From contig NZ_BMVK01000013.1 in assembly GCF_014650675.1 (NCBI RefSeq), positions 1 through 64,000 on the forward strand: 64,000 bases of DNA, read 5' to 3'. Below the pieces are notes generated by a model. It had not been told where the DNA came from. It saw only the letters and a program-made list of their open reading frames with translations, and made no database searches. Both the position numbers and the translations under genes were made by a program. Shown here one piece after another: positions 24,283-33,266 of the stretch. This DNA is from Streptomyces anulatus. GTDB taxonomy: Bacteria > Actinomycetota > Actinomycetes > Streptomycetales > Streptomycetaceae. Every line of letters starts with the position of its first letter. Position 1 is the first letter of the stretch.

Positions 24283-24879
24283 ATGAGGAGCCACACCGCC
24301 GAGCCGAGCCTTCCCCCGCCCGGCAGCAGCGCACCTGAACCTCCGCCCCACAAGCCCGGGTTCGGCCACGGATCTCCGGCGACAGCCGGCGCACGAGCCC
24401 TTCAGCGGCTGGCCGACCACGTCAACACGCGCGCCCTCGTCCTGCTGAGGGCGACGGTCGGGATCGTCTTTCTCGGCTTCGGCATCCTGAAGCTGTTCCC
24501 CTCGGCCAGCCCGGCGGAGCAACTGGCCGTCGACGCCGCCACGAAGATGACCCTGGGCCTCGTACCGGAGACGGTGCTGCTGCTCTCCCTGGCCGCGCTG
24601 GAGACGGTCATCGGGATCGGCCTCATCGCCGGCGGCCGCCTGCTGCGTCCCACCCTCGTCGCGTTCTTCCTCCACATGGGCGGCGTGTTCTCGACCCTTC
24701 TCCTCCTCCCCGACGCGATGTGGCAGCCCCACTCCCCCGCGCCGACCATGGAAGGGCAGTACGTCGTCAAGAACGTCGTCCTGGTCGCCGTGTGCCTGGT
24801 CGTGGCCGCCGACGCCTGGGGAAGCGGGTCCAGGTCGTCGCGACGGCCTGACGGGACCGACCGCACGACGTCGGGCTGA
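24283..24879 (+). CDS. DoxX-like membrane protein
   Basis: The 198-residue protein has a Pro-rich cytoplasmic start and four predicted helices: LVLLRATVGIVFLGFGILKL, then VLLLSLAALETVIGIGLIAG, LVAFFLHMGGVFSTLLLLPD and VVKNVVLVAVCLVVAADAWG. This matches the DoxX fold, a small membrane family tied loosely to redox or thiol stress. The only promoter seen upstream carries a DasR-type site about 270 nt away, which would make expression respond to N-acetylglucosamine. A weak GGGAG precedes the ATG. Confidence 0.75.
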   Translation: MRSHTAEPSLPPPGSSAPEPPPHKPGFGHGSPATAGARALQRLADHVNTRALVLLRATVGIVFLGFGILKLFPSASPAEQLAVDAATKMTLGLVPETVLLLSLAALETVIGIGLIAGGRLLRPTLVAFFLHMGGVFSTLLLLPDAMWQPHSPAPTMEGQYVVKNVVLVAVCLVVAADAWGSGSRSSRRPDGTDRTTSG

Positions 24880-24958
24880 AGGCAGCGGGGCCGCCCTCGG
24901 AGTGCCCCGGCCCCGGCCCCTGCGGTGGCGGCAGCGGTGAGGTGACGTCGGGCGGCGA

Positions 24959-26422
24959 TCAGCCGACGTGGAGCGGCACCTCGGCGAGCTGCTGCGGGGT
25001 GGCCGCGGGACGTGGGCCACGGAGCATGGTCGCGGCGACGACCGCCGCGACCACCAGGGTGACGGCGGTGGCGAGGAACACCGCGGAGTAGCCCTCGGTG
25101 AGGGCGGCTCCCCGGCCGGAGCCGGCCGTGGCGGACCGTTCGACGGCGCCGAGGTAGATCGTGGTGAACACCGACAGGCCCACGCATCCACCGATCTGCA
25201 TGGCGGAGTTGACCAGGGCCGATGCCGCGCCGGCGTCGTGGTGGTCCACTCCTGCGAGAGCGACGTTCTGCACCGGGATGATCACGAACGCGATCCCGAT
25301 GCCCACGACCACGAGGCCGCCGAAGACCTCCGTCCAGTAGCTTCCGTCGGCCGTGATGAAGGTCAGCCACAGCATCCCGGCCGCAGCGATCAACGGCCCG
25401 CCGGTCATCAGGACACGCGGCCCCCGGGTCGGCAGCAGCCGGGCGGCCACGGGTGCGGTGATCATGGTCGCGAAGGTCATCGCGAGGCTCGCGAGTCCGG
25501 CCGACAGGGGGGAGAGCCCGAGCACGATCTGCAGGTGGAACATCAGGTACAGCGTCATCCCGATGTAGACGGCGCCGATGGCCGCCTGGATGAGGAACGC
25601 TCCGGCGCGGGCGCGGTCACGCACGATCCGCAGCGGCAGCAACGGCTGCGCGACGCGGGCCTCGATCCACACGAACACCGCCAGCAGCACCAGGCCGGCG
25701 GCGAGGAAGCCGATGGTGTCCGGCTCGGTCCAGCCGGACTCGGCCAGGGTGAACCCGTAGACCAGGGCGGCCAGGCCGAGGGTGACGGTCAGGGTGCCCC
25801 AGATGTCGTAGCGGTTGTCGCCCTCGACCCGGCTCTCGGAGACGAACAGCAGCGCGCCGACCAGGCCGACGACGGCGAAGACGATGTTGACCAGCAGGCA
25901 CCACCGCCAGTCGGCGAACTCGGTCAGGACGCCGCCGAGCGCAAGGCCCACCGCGGCGCCGGTGCCGGCGACGGTGCCGAAGACCGCGAACGCCGTTCCG
26001 CGCTCGCGCCCGGCCGGGAACGTGACCGTCAGCAGCGCGAGTGCCGCAGGCGCCAGCAGTGCCGCGAAGACGCCCTGCAGGCCGCGCGCCGCGATCAGCT
26101 CGGTCCCGCTCTGCGCGAGACCGCCCCACACGGAGGCGCCGCCGAACCCGAGCATCCCCACCATGTAGCTGCGCTTGCGCCCCCAGTAGTCGGCGACGCG
26201 TCCGCCGAGCAGCAGCAGCGCGCCGAACGCCAGGACGTAGGCGGTGATGACCCACTGCCGCTCGGTGTCGCTCAGCTCCAGTTCGAGCTGGGCCTGGGGC
26301 AGGGCCACGTTGACGATCGTCGCGTCGAGCACGACGACCAGCTGCGTCAGGGCGATCACCGCGAGCGCCCACCATCGGCGGGGATCGGGGGCGGTGGGCT
26401 GGGACGGCAGGAGGACAGACAC
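24959..26422 (-). CDS. DHA2-family MFS drug exporter (EmrB/QacA type)
   Basis: A 487-residue, 14-helix exporter. DHA2 landmarks are visible: motif D1-like LTQLVVVLDATIVNVALPQA, motif A-like GGRVADYWGRKRSYMVG and the long hydrophobic second half. Proton-driven efflux of hydrophobic or cationic drugs is the family role; the substrate is unknown. The GTG at 26422 is preferred because GGAGG lies 7 nt upstream, separated by a T-run, and helix 1 then falls at residue 20; frame extends upstream as non-conserved sequence. No adjacent regulator is encoded. Confidence 0.88.
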   Translation of the reverse strand: MSVLLPSQPTAPDPRRWWALAVIALTQLVVVLDATIVNVALPQAQLELELSDTERQWVITAYVLAFGALLLLGGRVADYWGRKRSYMVGMLGFGGASVWGGLAQSGTELIAARGLQGVFAALLAPAALALLTVTFPAGRERGTAFAVFGTVAGTGAAVGLALGGVLTEFADWRWCLLVNIVFAVVGLVGALLFVSESRVEGDNRYDIWGTLTVTLGLAALVYGFTLAESGWTEPDTIGFLAAGLVLLAVFVWIEARVAQPLLPLRIVRDRARAGAFLIQAAIGAVYIGMTLYLMFHLQIVLGLSPLSAGLASLAMTFATMITAPVAARLLPTRGPRVLMTGGPLIAAAGMLWLTFITADGSYWTEVFGGLVVVGIGIAFVIIPVQNVALAGVDHHDAGAASALVNSAMQIGGCVGLSVFTTIYLGAVERSATAGSGRGAALTEGYSAVFLATAVTLVVAAVVAATMLRGPRPAATPQQLAEVPLHVG

Positions 26423-26719
26423 GAAAAAACCTCCGGGGTTCTGTCTAACGAGCGCCGGAGGTTTCAAGCCTCGGACCAGACACCGGACGGCCGGGTCTGA
26501 CCACCTCGACCACGGGGCCGAGCCCAACCATCCTAACCACCGTTCGCAGCCCGCTCCGCGCCACGGAGGCCCGTGATCCGGCTCACAGGGCGGCGGCGGT
26601 CGGGCGGTCCGTCCCGTGCGCACGCTTCCTCGGAGCCGTCGCCCGCGTCGTGCGGCCGTGCCGGTGCGGCCCGAGACGAACGATGTGCGCCCGTCCGGCG
26701 GCGAAGCCGCACCGGTCCG

Positions 26720-27265
26720 TCACGGCCCGGTACTGGCCGCGACGCTCGGATCGACCGTGTCGAAGTAGACGCGGTCCGCGCCGGCGTCGACATAGAACTC
26801 GCCGGTGTACCTGCCGCCCGTCACTTCCTGGTTGAAGGCTTCGCTCCGGACCCATGCCGCCCCCTCGGGCAGGAAGGCGGCGAGCTTCTTGGGCACCCGG
26901 GCCGGCTGCCCGGGCCGGAAGTCCCGCTGCGGCACCGCGACGACGGCAGCACCGGTGCCCGCTTCCAGTCGCGCCACCCCCACCACACGGACATCGATGG
27001 GCCCCGGCGCGGACATCCTCGAATCCTCGCCCAACGAGATACCGAGCCAGTGCACGTCGGACAGCGGGCCGAGCAGAGTGAAACGACGCTCCAACGGCAC
27101 AGGATCCGTGCGCACCTTGTCCTTCTCACCGCCCTGACCGCTGTCCTCCTTCTTACGGCCCTTCTCGCTGTCCGCCTTTCGCGGAGCCGGTGCACACGCC
27201 GCGACCGCCGCCAGCGCGCCGGCCGCGAGCACCCCGCGTCGTCCGATACCCACCGTGCCGGCCAT
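26720..27265 (-). CDS. Hypothetical lipoprotein
   Basis: A 181-residue protein with a twin-arginine-like, Ala-rich signal and lipobox (GRRGVLAAGALAAVAAC), followed by a charged, Lys/Glu/Gly-rich tether of about 35 residues and a small beta-rich domain (ERRFTLLGPLSDVHWLGISL at its start). No family recognised. The ATG at 27265 is chosen because it puts the signal peptide at the N-terminus. About 300 nt separates its end from the MFS start; I see no gene there. Confidence 0.65.
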   Translation of the reverse strand: MAGTVGIGRRGVLAAGALAAVAACAPAPRKADSEKGRKKEDSGQGGEKDKVRTDPVPLERRFTLLGPLSDVHWLGISLGEDSRMSAPGPIDVRVVGVARLEAGTGAAVVAVPQRDFRPGQPARVPKKLAAFLPEGAAWVRSEAFNQEVTGGRYTGEFYVDAGADRVYFDTVDPSVAASTGP

Positions 27266-27394
27266 GTTCCGCCCCCTCCGGTTCCGCACACCCACCGCCC
27301 GATCGCAGCCGTACCCGGCCCGGCCACGGGCGGGCCGGGCGATGGAAAGGCCCGACCGGACCGGTGAACCTACCTCATGCCCCCTCGGAACCGG

Positions 27395-28492
27395 TCACGC
27401 CGCAGGGACGGGGCGGGTGCGGATCCAGTACGAGCGGATGGCGGCGATCAGCGCGAATCCGTAGACGCCGAAGGCGACCATGCCGATCCAACCGACCAGC
27501 AGCGCATCGCCGGTCGAGGGGAAGTCCCCCGGTCCCATCGTGACCACGCCGGCCGTGGCCAGGGCCAGGTAGCCGGCCCCGAGCACCCCGTACGGGGCCA
27601 GGGTGGCGGCGCCGACCAGGGCCGGGACGAGCGGGAACCCGCGGGGGACGCGCCTGCCGCGCAGCCACGGCGTCCAGCGCGGGTAGACCTGGCCCCACGG
27701 CCGGACCAGACCCCACAGCAGGAAGACGCCGAGCGCGGCCAGCAGCACGGTGCCGTCCAGGCCCCAGGACTCCAGGGTGAGCCAGATCCCCGACGCTCCG
27801 TTGCGCTCGGAGACCGCGAGCATCTGCTCGCCGGAGACCCCGGCGAAGGTGCCGCCGGACACCCATACGACCTTCATCGCCACGTACGGCAGAAAGGCCA
27901 CCGTGCCCGCACAGGCGGCGAGTTGCACCGATCGGGTGGCGGCGGACGGGGCCGGTGGAGCGGCCGCGACGGTCGCGGCGCCCGGGCCGCGGGCAACCCG
28001 GGCCGTGGTCGCCAGCAGCAGACACCCGATCGCCGCCAGGGCGTGGTTCGCGGCGGTCGGCGCGCTGTCCACCCCCTGGCCGAACATCAGCGTGACGACG
28101 TCCATCAGCAGGCCGAACGCGGCGAACCCGGCCAGTACGCAGGCAATCCAGAGCAGTACGCGCACGGCCGGCAGCCGCCCGTACCGCGTCACCGCGCCGG
28201 ATGCCGCAGCGGCCGACACCCCCACCCCCACGACCGCCCAGCTCAGCACCGGGGAGGCCGGGGCGCCGCCCATGTGGAACAACGGTGTTCCACTCAGCGC
28301 GCACACCAGGCCGAAGCCCGTGTACGCCACCGCCCATACGGTCGTGGCCCGGTCCACCCGGCTGCGCCACCGCCGCCACCACGCTCGCCGAAGCGCCCGC
28401 GTCCCGGTTCCGGCCCCTGTCCCGTTCCCTGACCCGGCCCCAGTCCCGGCCCCTGCCCCTGCCCCTGCCCCAGCTCCAGTCCCGTCCTTCAT
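27395..28492 (-). CDS. Multi-pass membrane protein, paralogue of the protein at 61075-62145
   Basis: About 365 residues with a Gly/Ala/Thr repeat tail (GAGAGAGAGAGTGAGSGN) followed by eight or nine helices. The block WTPWLRGRRVPRGFPLVPAL lines up by eye with FPRWMVGLRGRRVPLSLAVV of the protein at 61075-62145, as does the overall helix spacing, so the two are paralogues. Function unknown; the family appears in actinobacteria as an uncharacterised membrane protein. The start is uncertain: an ATG at 28549 is also possible and neither has a strong ribosome-binding site. It is divergent from a DUF4232 lipoprotein. Confidence 0.65.
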   Translation of the reverse strand: MKDGTGAGAGAGAGAGTGAGSGNGTGAGTGTRALRRAWWRRWRSRVDRATTVWAVAYTGFGLVCALSGTPLFHMGGAPASPVLSWAVVGVGVSAAAASGAVTRYGRLPAVRVLLWIACVLAGFAAFGLLMDVVTLMFGQGVDSAPTAANHALAAIGCLLLATTARVARGPGAATVAAAPPAPSAATRSVQLAACAGTVAFLPYVAMKVVWVSGGTFAGVSGEQMLAVSERNGASGIWLTLESWGLDGTVLLAALGVFLLWGLVRPWGQVYPRWTPWLRGRRVPRGFPLVPALVGAATLAPYGVLGAGYLALATAGVVTMGPGDFPSTGDALLVGWIGMVAFGVYGFALIAAIRSYWIRTRPVPAA

Positions 28493-28773
28493 GAACCGAA
28501 CATCGCACCGGCGGAACGGTGCGGCATCAACCGTCAGAGCGAACCGCATCCCCCGCGCGGGGGACCGCCCTCGTCCTATCGCCCCTTTCCCTGTCCCCGG
28601 GTCCCGAACAAGCCCCGCGACCCGGTATTTGGCGCAATGAATTAGCTCTCCCATGGAACCGAATTGCTGAGACAGAACCTGGACATGCGCAGGATCATTT
28701 CGAGGACGGGCCGGCCCTAACGTCGTGGTTGTCAGCAGGAAGCACCGCACCCGACCACCCGCTGGAGATCATG

Positions 28774-29457
28774 ATGCGCTCGCGTCTCGCCGCCCGTTCC
28801 ACCCGTCTCGTCCTGGCCGCAGCAGCCGTGACAGCCCTCGCCGCCACCACCGCCTGCGGCCCCGAGGACCCCGCGGAGAACGGGGCGGCCGCCCCCACCG
28901 CCGCTTCCTCCTCCGCCGCCGAGGACGGGAAGGGCGAAGCCCCTGCCGGTGACAGCGCCACCGGCGGGAGCACGTCGGCGAGCGGCTCCAAGTCCGGTGG
29001 TGGCAGCGGCGACCAGGGCGAGTCCGGCACCGGCGACAAGAGCGGCTACGGCCAGTCCTGCGGCACCAACGACCTCGACTTCACGGTGACGTGGGAAGCC
29101 CAGCCGATCAGCCACTATCGGATCACCGCCAAGGCCAAGTCCGGCATCACCTGCTACCTGGACGTCAACACGCCCAGCGTCTCCTTCGGATCCGGCGCCG
29201 ACGGCGTCGCTTCGCCCGTCGGGCAGGGCGGCGAGGACCCGATCAAGCTCTCCGGTTCCTCCGTCGCGTACGCCGGTATCAACGTCAAGACCACGGAGGG
29301 CGAGGGCGGGAAGCAGTTCGAGCACGTCATCATCGCCACCACCGAGGAGGACCCCGACCCCGCCCAGGTCGAGCTCCCCGACGCGCCCACCGTGGACAAG
29401 CCGATCGTCACCAACTGGTCGACCGAGCGCGACGAGACGATCCCGCGCGTCATCTGA
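28774..29457 (+). CDS. DUF4232-type lipoprotein
   Basis: The 227-residue protein has a lipoprotein signal ending TALAATTACGPED, a Ser/Gly/Ala/Glu-rich linker of about 60 residues, and a DUF4232-like domain (CGTNDLDFTVTWEAQPISHY; two Cys that could pair: SCGTND and GITCYLD). Streptomycetes carry many such surface proteins of unknown role. Tandem ATGs lie at 28771 and 28774; the second has better spacing from GGAG (28763-28766). Confidence 0.78.
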   Translation: MRSRLAARSTRLVLAAAAVTALAATTACGPEDPAENGAAAPTAASSSAAEDGKGEAPAGDSATGGSTSASGSKSGGGSGDQGESGTGDKSGYGQSCGTNDLDFTVTWEAQPISHYRITAKAKSGITCYLDVNTPSVSFGSGADGVASPVGQGGEDPIKLSGSSVAYAGINVKTTEGEGGKQFEHVIIATTEEDPDPAQVELPDAPTVDKPIVTNWSTERDETIPRVI

Positions 29458-29517
29458 CGGCCCGTACGGCCCCCGCGCGCAGCCGGCACCCGTACGCCGA
29501 GCTCCGTGTCACACCAG

Positions 29518-30474
29518 TCACACCAGGTGAATCACGTGCTTGCCCCGCACCCCGCCCGCCTCCAGGGCGCGGTGGGCGGCGGCGATCTCCGCCAGCGGAC
29601 GGACCGTGTCGACGACGGGGCGCAGGTCCTCGCGTTCCACGTACGCGGTCACCTCGGCGAGCAGGTCGTGTTTCGGGTTTCCGCTGAAGAATCGGACGCG
29701 CCGACGGCCGTGCACGGCCGAGCCCAGCAGGTAGCCGACGCTCCGGACCGGATGGTCGATGTCGAACGCGATGGAGACGAGCCGGCCGCCGGCGGTCAAT
29801 CGCTGCCGCAGCGCCCGGTGCTCCGTTCCGACCGTGTCCAGGATGACGTCGTAGCGGTCCAGGTCGGACAGGGGCGTCGCCCGGTGGTCCAGGGCCTCGT
29901 CCGCGCCCAGGTCACGGACGAAGTCGAGGTTCTTCGCGCTCGCGAGACCGGTGACGTGTGCGCCGAGGGCCTTGCCGAGCTGGACGGCGACGCTGCCGAC
30001 ACCGCCGGACGCCCCGCGCACGAGGAGGCGTTCGCCCGCCCGGAGACCGGCCTTGTCGCGCAGGGCGGTGAGGGAAGTGGTACCGCCGGCGAGCAGCGAG
30101 ACGGCCTCGGTGGGAGTGATGTTCCCGGGGGCGTACGCGATCCGGCGCGGGCGGACCGAGACGTACTCGGCCGCGCTGCCGAAGGTGCGTCCCAGGAGGC
30201 CCCACACCCGGTCGCCCGCCCGCAGTCCGGTGACGGTCGGGTCCACCTCGGCGACCTCGCCCACGAAGTCGAGGCCGGTCCGCTGCGGGAAGCGGCGGCC
30301 GGTGACCAGGCGGACCTTCCCGGCGCGGCCGTACAGCTCGCCGCCGTTGACGCTCGCCGCGTGAACTCTCACGAGTACCTCGCCGGGCTTGCGGACCGGC
30401 ACGGGAACCCGGCCCTCGTAGAGGACCTCGGGCGGTCCGTAGCGGTCGTAGAGCGCCGCGCGCATGTCGTTCAC
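29518..30474 (-). CDS. NADPH-dependent quinone reductase/zinc-independent alcohol dehydrogenase-like
   Basis: A 318-residue medium-chain dehydrogenase with an N-terminal GroES-like half (ALYDRYGPPEVLYEGRVPVP) and a nucleotide-binding half (LLVRGASGGVGSVAVQLGKA). It lacks the cysteine cluster of zinc alcohol dehydrogenases, so it fits the quinone oxidoreductase subgroup. GTG start at 30474 with an in-frame ATG at 30465 as alternative. Divergent from a TetR regulator, which probably controls it. Confidence 0.85.
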   Translation of the reverse strand: MNDMRAALYDRYGPPEVLYEGRVPVPVRKPGEVLVRVHAASVNGGELYGRAGKVRLVTGRRFPQRTGLDFVGEVAEVDPTVTGLRAGDRVWGLLGRTFGSAAEYVSVRPRRIAYAPGNITPTEAVSLLAGGTTSLTALRDKAGLRAGERLLVRGASGGVGSVAVQLGKALGAHVTGLASAKNLDFVRDLGADEALDHRATPLSDLDRYDVILDTVGTEHRALRQRLTAGGRLVSIAFDIDHPVRSVGYLLGSAVHGRRRVRFFSGNPKHDLLAEVTAYVEREDLRPVVDTVRPLAEIAAAHRALEAGGVRGKHVIHLV

Positions 30475-30568
30475 GATGGTGGGTCCTGTTCTGGTCCGTC
30501 GAGAGGAGGTACGTCCTGTTCTCGTTCCTCACGTCCACGGTAGGCGACTAAGCGGAAGGCCCCCTCCA

Positions 30569-30579
30569 TTTACCGTAAA
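30569..30579. promoter_or_regulatory. Candidate TetR operator
   Basis: TTTACCGTAAA is a near-perfect dyad immediately before the TetR start codon in the divergent promoter region. Confidence 0.4.
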
Positions 30580-31263
30580 GTGAGAGACATGCTGGCTCAG
30601 CCTTCTCACAACCCTCCACCGACCGGATCGGGCCCCGCCACCGACGCCCTCCGGGCGGACGCGCGGGAGAACCGGGAGCGCATCCTGCGGGCCGCCCGCG
30701 AGGCATACGCACGGCACGGCATCGACGTGCCGATCAGCGCCATCGCACGACGGGCAGGGGTCGGTGTCGCCACCCTCTACCGGCGCTTCCCCACCCGGGC
30801 CTCGCTGATCACCGAAGCGTTCTCCGAGCAGCTCGCCGAGTGCGCGGGCGTTCTGGACGAGGCGCTGGAGGACCCGGACTCCTGGCGCGGCTTCTGCACG
30901 GTGTTCCGGAAGATCTGCGCGATGCAGGCCGCCGACCGGGGCTTCACCCACGCCTTCCTGTCCCGCTTCCCGGGCGAGACGGCCTACGCCGGAGAACGCG
31001 ACCGAGCGGAGGAAGGGCTCGCGCTGCTGGTGCGGCGGGCGAAGGCGGCAGGGGCGCTGCGCCCGGACTTCGACCCCTCCGACGTGGTGCTGGTGCTGCT
31101 GGCCAACAGCGGCGTGGCGAACGGCGCGGGCCCGGAGTCCGCCGCCGCGTCCCGCCGACTGGTCGGCTACCTGCTGGAATCGTTCCGGGCCACGCCCGGT
31201 GCCCGCCCTCTCCCGCCACCCGCGGGTCTGGAGCTGGACCGGCTCCATCAAGCACCGGAGTGA
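30580..31263 (+). CDS. TetR-family regulator
   Basis: The 227-residue protein has the TetR helix-turn-helix at about residues 30-78 (ERILRAAREAYARHGIDVPI, then ARRAGVGVATLYRRFPTRAS) and a helical effector domain. It is divergent from the quinone reductase gene and is likely its repressor. The start may be GTG 30580 or ATG 30589; the candidate operator abuts the start, so the transcript is nearly leaderless if the promoter is where I expect it. Confidence 0.85.
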   Translation: MRDMLAQPSHNPPPTGSGPATDALRADARENRERILRAAREAYARHGIDVPISAIARRAGVGVATLYRRFPTRASLITEAFSEQLAECAGVLDEALEDPDSWRGFCTVFRKICAMQAADRGFTHAFLSRFPGETAYAGERDRAEEGLALLVRRAKAAGALRPDFDPSDVVLVLLANSGVANGAGPESAAASRRLVGYLLESFRATPGARPLPPPAGLELDRLHQAPE

Positions 31264-31394
31264 ACATCCGTCCCCCGACAGAACGCCGGCGCCCCACAGG
31301 CTCACCCGAACAGGCCAAATAGCGTACTTGACACCGGGATTGACCGCGATGCCCCTGGTAGGTTGACCCCCACTCAGGAGGGGAGGGCGGCAGC

Positions 31395-31664
31395 ATGGAC
31401 AGACCCTGGGAAGCTGATCCTGAGACCGGCTTCACGAGACGCCTCGGAAAGTCGGCACTGGAGCTGGGCGCCACCAGCACCGGGCCCGAATGCCCGGATA
31501 TCTGGGAGCTGGAGAACGGCGACATCGCTGTGATCGGCCGCGATCTCACCGACTCCCTGGGAACGCGCCTGCCGGACGGAGTCTCCATCAGCCCCGATGA
31601 GCGTCTCGTGGTCATTCCCCGCAGGATGCTCATCGCAGCGAAGGCGGACATCCCTGATGTTTGA
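31395..31664 (+). CDS. Small conserved hypothetical protein
   Basis: An 89-residue acidic protein (MDRPWEADPETGFTRRLGKS onward) with the central block ECPDIWELENGDIAVIGRDL and the end LVVIPRRMLIAAKADIPDV. Similar proteins precede DUF6879-like genes in streptomycetes, as here. A good ribosome-binding site (AGGAGGGGAGGG) lies upstream. Overlaps the next gene by 8 nt. Confidence 0.65.
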   Translation: MDRPWEADPETGFTRRLGKSALELGATSTGPECPDIWELENGDIAVIGRDLTDSLGTRLPDGVSISPDERLVVIPRRMLIAAKADIPDV

Positions 31665-31863
31665 GTGCTTCCGCGGCGGTGCCGGCGAGGTCCTCGCACG
31701 GGCCGACTACCTCGCTGATTTCAACCGGGTCCACAAGAGCGGCATCAGCCTGCTCGCCAAGATCGAGCGTGGCCAGACGTTCAAGGAGCAAGGCTCCCCC
31801 AGTTGGGAGGCGTTCGCCTCCGGGGACTGTCAGCTCGGCCCGGCCCGGAACGTCCGGCGGTAG
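31657..31863 (+). CDS. Short DUF6879-like protein, probably truncated
   Basis: A 68-residue reading frame. Its start (MFECFRGGAGEVLARADYLA) resembles the N-terminus of DUF6879 proteins, which are usually about 170 residues. The last 11 residues are read antisense to the end of the convergent GlxA-type gene, so the C-terminal two-thirds appear lost at this junction. It overlaps the upstream gene by 8 nt, as intact pairs do. It may be a non-functional remnant. Confidence 0.5.
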   Translation: MFECFRGGAGEVLARADYLADFNRVHKSGISLLAKIERGQTFKEQGSPSWEAFASGDCQLGPARNVRR

Positions 31864-32780
31864 GCGCCCGGCGTCGTGCCCAGGGCGTCGAGGAAGCGCC
31901 TGCGGAGGTTGGTGGCCGAGGAGAGCCCGACGCGGCGGGCAACAGTGTCCACCGGGAGTTCGGAGGATTCCAACAGCTCCCGGGCCGCGATGACCCGCTG
32001 TGCGAGCAGCCACCGTCCCGGGCTGGTGCCGAGCTGCTCGGTGAAGCGACGGGCCAGGGTCCGAGCGGAGCAACCGGCGTGCGCGGCCAGGTCCTCGACG
32101 GTCAGCGGTTCGTCGAGGCGGCCCGTCGCCCACTCGACGAGCGGCGCGAGCGAGCCGTCGATCTGGGAGGGATGGGGCGGTGCGGCGTACTGCAACTGAC
32201 CGCCTTCGCGGTGCGGCGGCATCACCATGTTCCGGGAGACGTGAGCGGCGTACTCGGCGCCCTGATCGGCCCGTACGAGGTGCAGGCACAGATCGATCGC
32301 GGCCCCGGCGCCCGCACTCGTGGCGACGTCGCCGTGGTCCACGTACAGCACGTCCGGATCGAGGCGGACGGCCGGGAAACGCGCGGCGAACTCGTCCGCG
32401 AGCGCCCAATGCGTGGTCGCCGAGCGGCCGTCCAGCAGACCGGCGTGTGCCAGGGCGAAGGCTCCGGAGCAGATGCTGACCACGCGTGCGCCGCGCCCGT
32501 GCGCGCGGCGCAGGGCCCGTACGACGGCGGGCGACGGGGGTTCGTCGGTGGGCAGCCAGCCGGGGACGATCACGGTGTCCGCCCGGTCCAGGGCGTCGAG
32601 GCTCTCGGTGACGAGCATGTCGTATCCGGCGCGCGTGGCGACGGGGCCCGGGTTCTCGGTGCAGACGCCGAAGCTGTACCGGGTGGCCAGCTCCCGCCGC
32701 TCGATGCCGAACACCTCGGCGGCACAGGCGAGTTCGAAGGTCGACTGGGGCGCGTGGGCGAGTGCCGCTACACGGTGCAT
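31830..32780 (-). CDS. GlxA-family AraC-type regulator
   Basis: A 316-residue protein with an N-terminal DJ-1/PfpI-like domain (VVSICSGAFALAHAGLLDGR, nucleophile-elbow Cys in CSGAFAL) and a C-terminal AraC helix-turn-helix pair (CSARTLARRFTEQLGTSPGR; RRVGLSSATNLRRRFLDALG). The ligand is unknown. The ATG at 32780 is preferred to one at 32852 because the latter overlaps the divergent cupin start. Divergent from the cupin gene, which it may regulate. Confidence 0.85.
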   Translation of the reverse strand: MHRVAALAHAPQSTFELACAAEVFGIERRELATRYSFGVCTENPGPVATRAGYDMLVTESLDALDRADTVIVPGWLPTDEPPSPAVVRALRRAHGRGARVVSICSGAFALAHAGLLDGRSATTHWALADEFAARFPAVRLDPDVLYVDHGDVATSAGAGAAIDLCLHLVRADQGAEYAAHVSRNMVMPPHREGGQLQYAAPPHPSQIDGSLAPLVEWATGRLDEPLTVEDLAAHAGCSARTLARRFTEQLGTSPGRWLLAQRVIAARELLESSELPVDTVARRVGLSSATNLRRRFLDALGTTPGAYRRTFRAGPS

Positions 32781-32850
32781 GGCAGGAAAGTACCGGAGAA
32801 CGTCAATCGAGACACTGGGCGGGGCGTCGGCGGTCGACGAGGCTTGCCCC

Positions 32851-33261
32851 ATGACGAATCAGAAGCCCCGAGAGGCACAGGCAGAGGGACAGGCACAGGC
32901 ACAGAAGACATCGGCAGAAGACTCTTCGGTGCGGGCGAGCGGACAGCTGCCCGGCTATGTCTGGTCCGCCGCACACGACGCGCCGACGCAGGAACTCTTC
33001 CCCGGCATCCGTCTGCGCCCCCTGTGGAGCGGCGGGAACGGCGCGAAGGCCCAGTTGCTGGAAATGGATCCGCACACGTGCTGGGAGGGCATCGACGTCC
33101 ACGAACCGGGGCCGGAGGAGGTCTTCGTGGTCTCCGGCGTCTTCAACGACGGCCAACGGGACTATCCCGCAGGCACGTTCATCCACGCTCCCGCCGGCTC
33201 GTCACACATCCCGCAGACGACGTCGGGCTGCACGCTCTTCGTCTTCTATCCCGAAGGCTGA
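32851..33261 (+). CDS. Cupin-domain protein
   Basis: A 136-residue single-domain cupin of the ChrR-like type. The first 30 residues are a Gln/Ala/Glu-rich tail (EAQAEGQAQAQKTSAED). The fold follows: VHEPGPEEVFVVSGVFNDGQ (cupin motif 1) and AGTFIHAPAGSSHIPQT (motif 2). Metal-binding His and Glu are present. Divergent from the GlxA-type regulator by 70 nt, so the two probably form a regulator-target pair. Confidence 0.78.
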   Translation: MTNQKPREAQAEGQAQAQKTSAEDSSVRASGQLPGYVWSAAHDAPTQELFPGIRLRPLWSGGNGAKAQLLEMDPHTCWEGIDVHEPGPEEVFVVSGVFNDGQRDYPAGTFIHAPAGSSHIPQTTSGCTLFVFYPEG

Positions 33262-33266
33262 CGTAC

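Noticed and set aside
23502..24394. Open frames on both strands in the gene-free interval
   Set aside because: They lack ribosome-binding sites and family motifs, and composition is Arg/Ala/Gly/Pro-rich noise.
27377..28432. A 351-residue plus-strand frame
   Set aside because: It is the reverse of the membrane-protein gene, has no hydrophobic pattern and no start signal.
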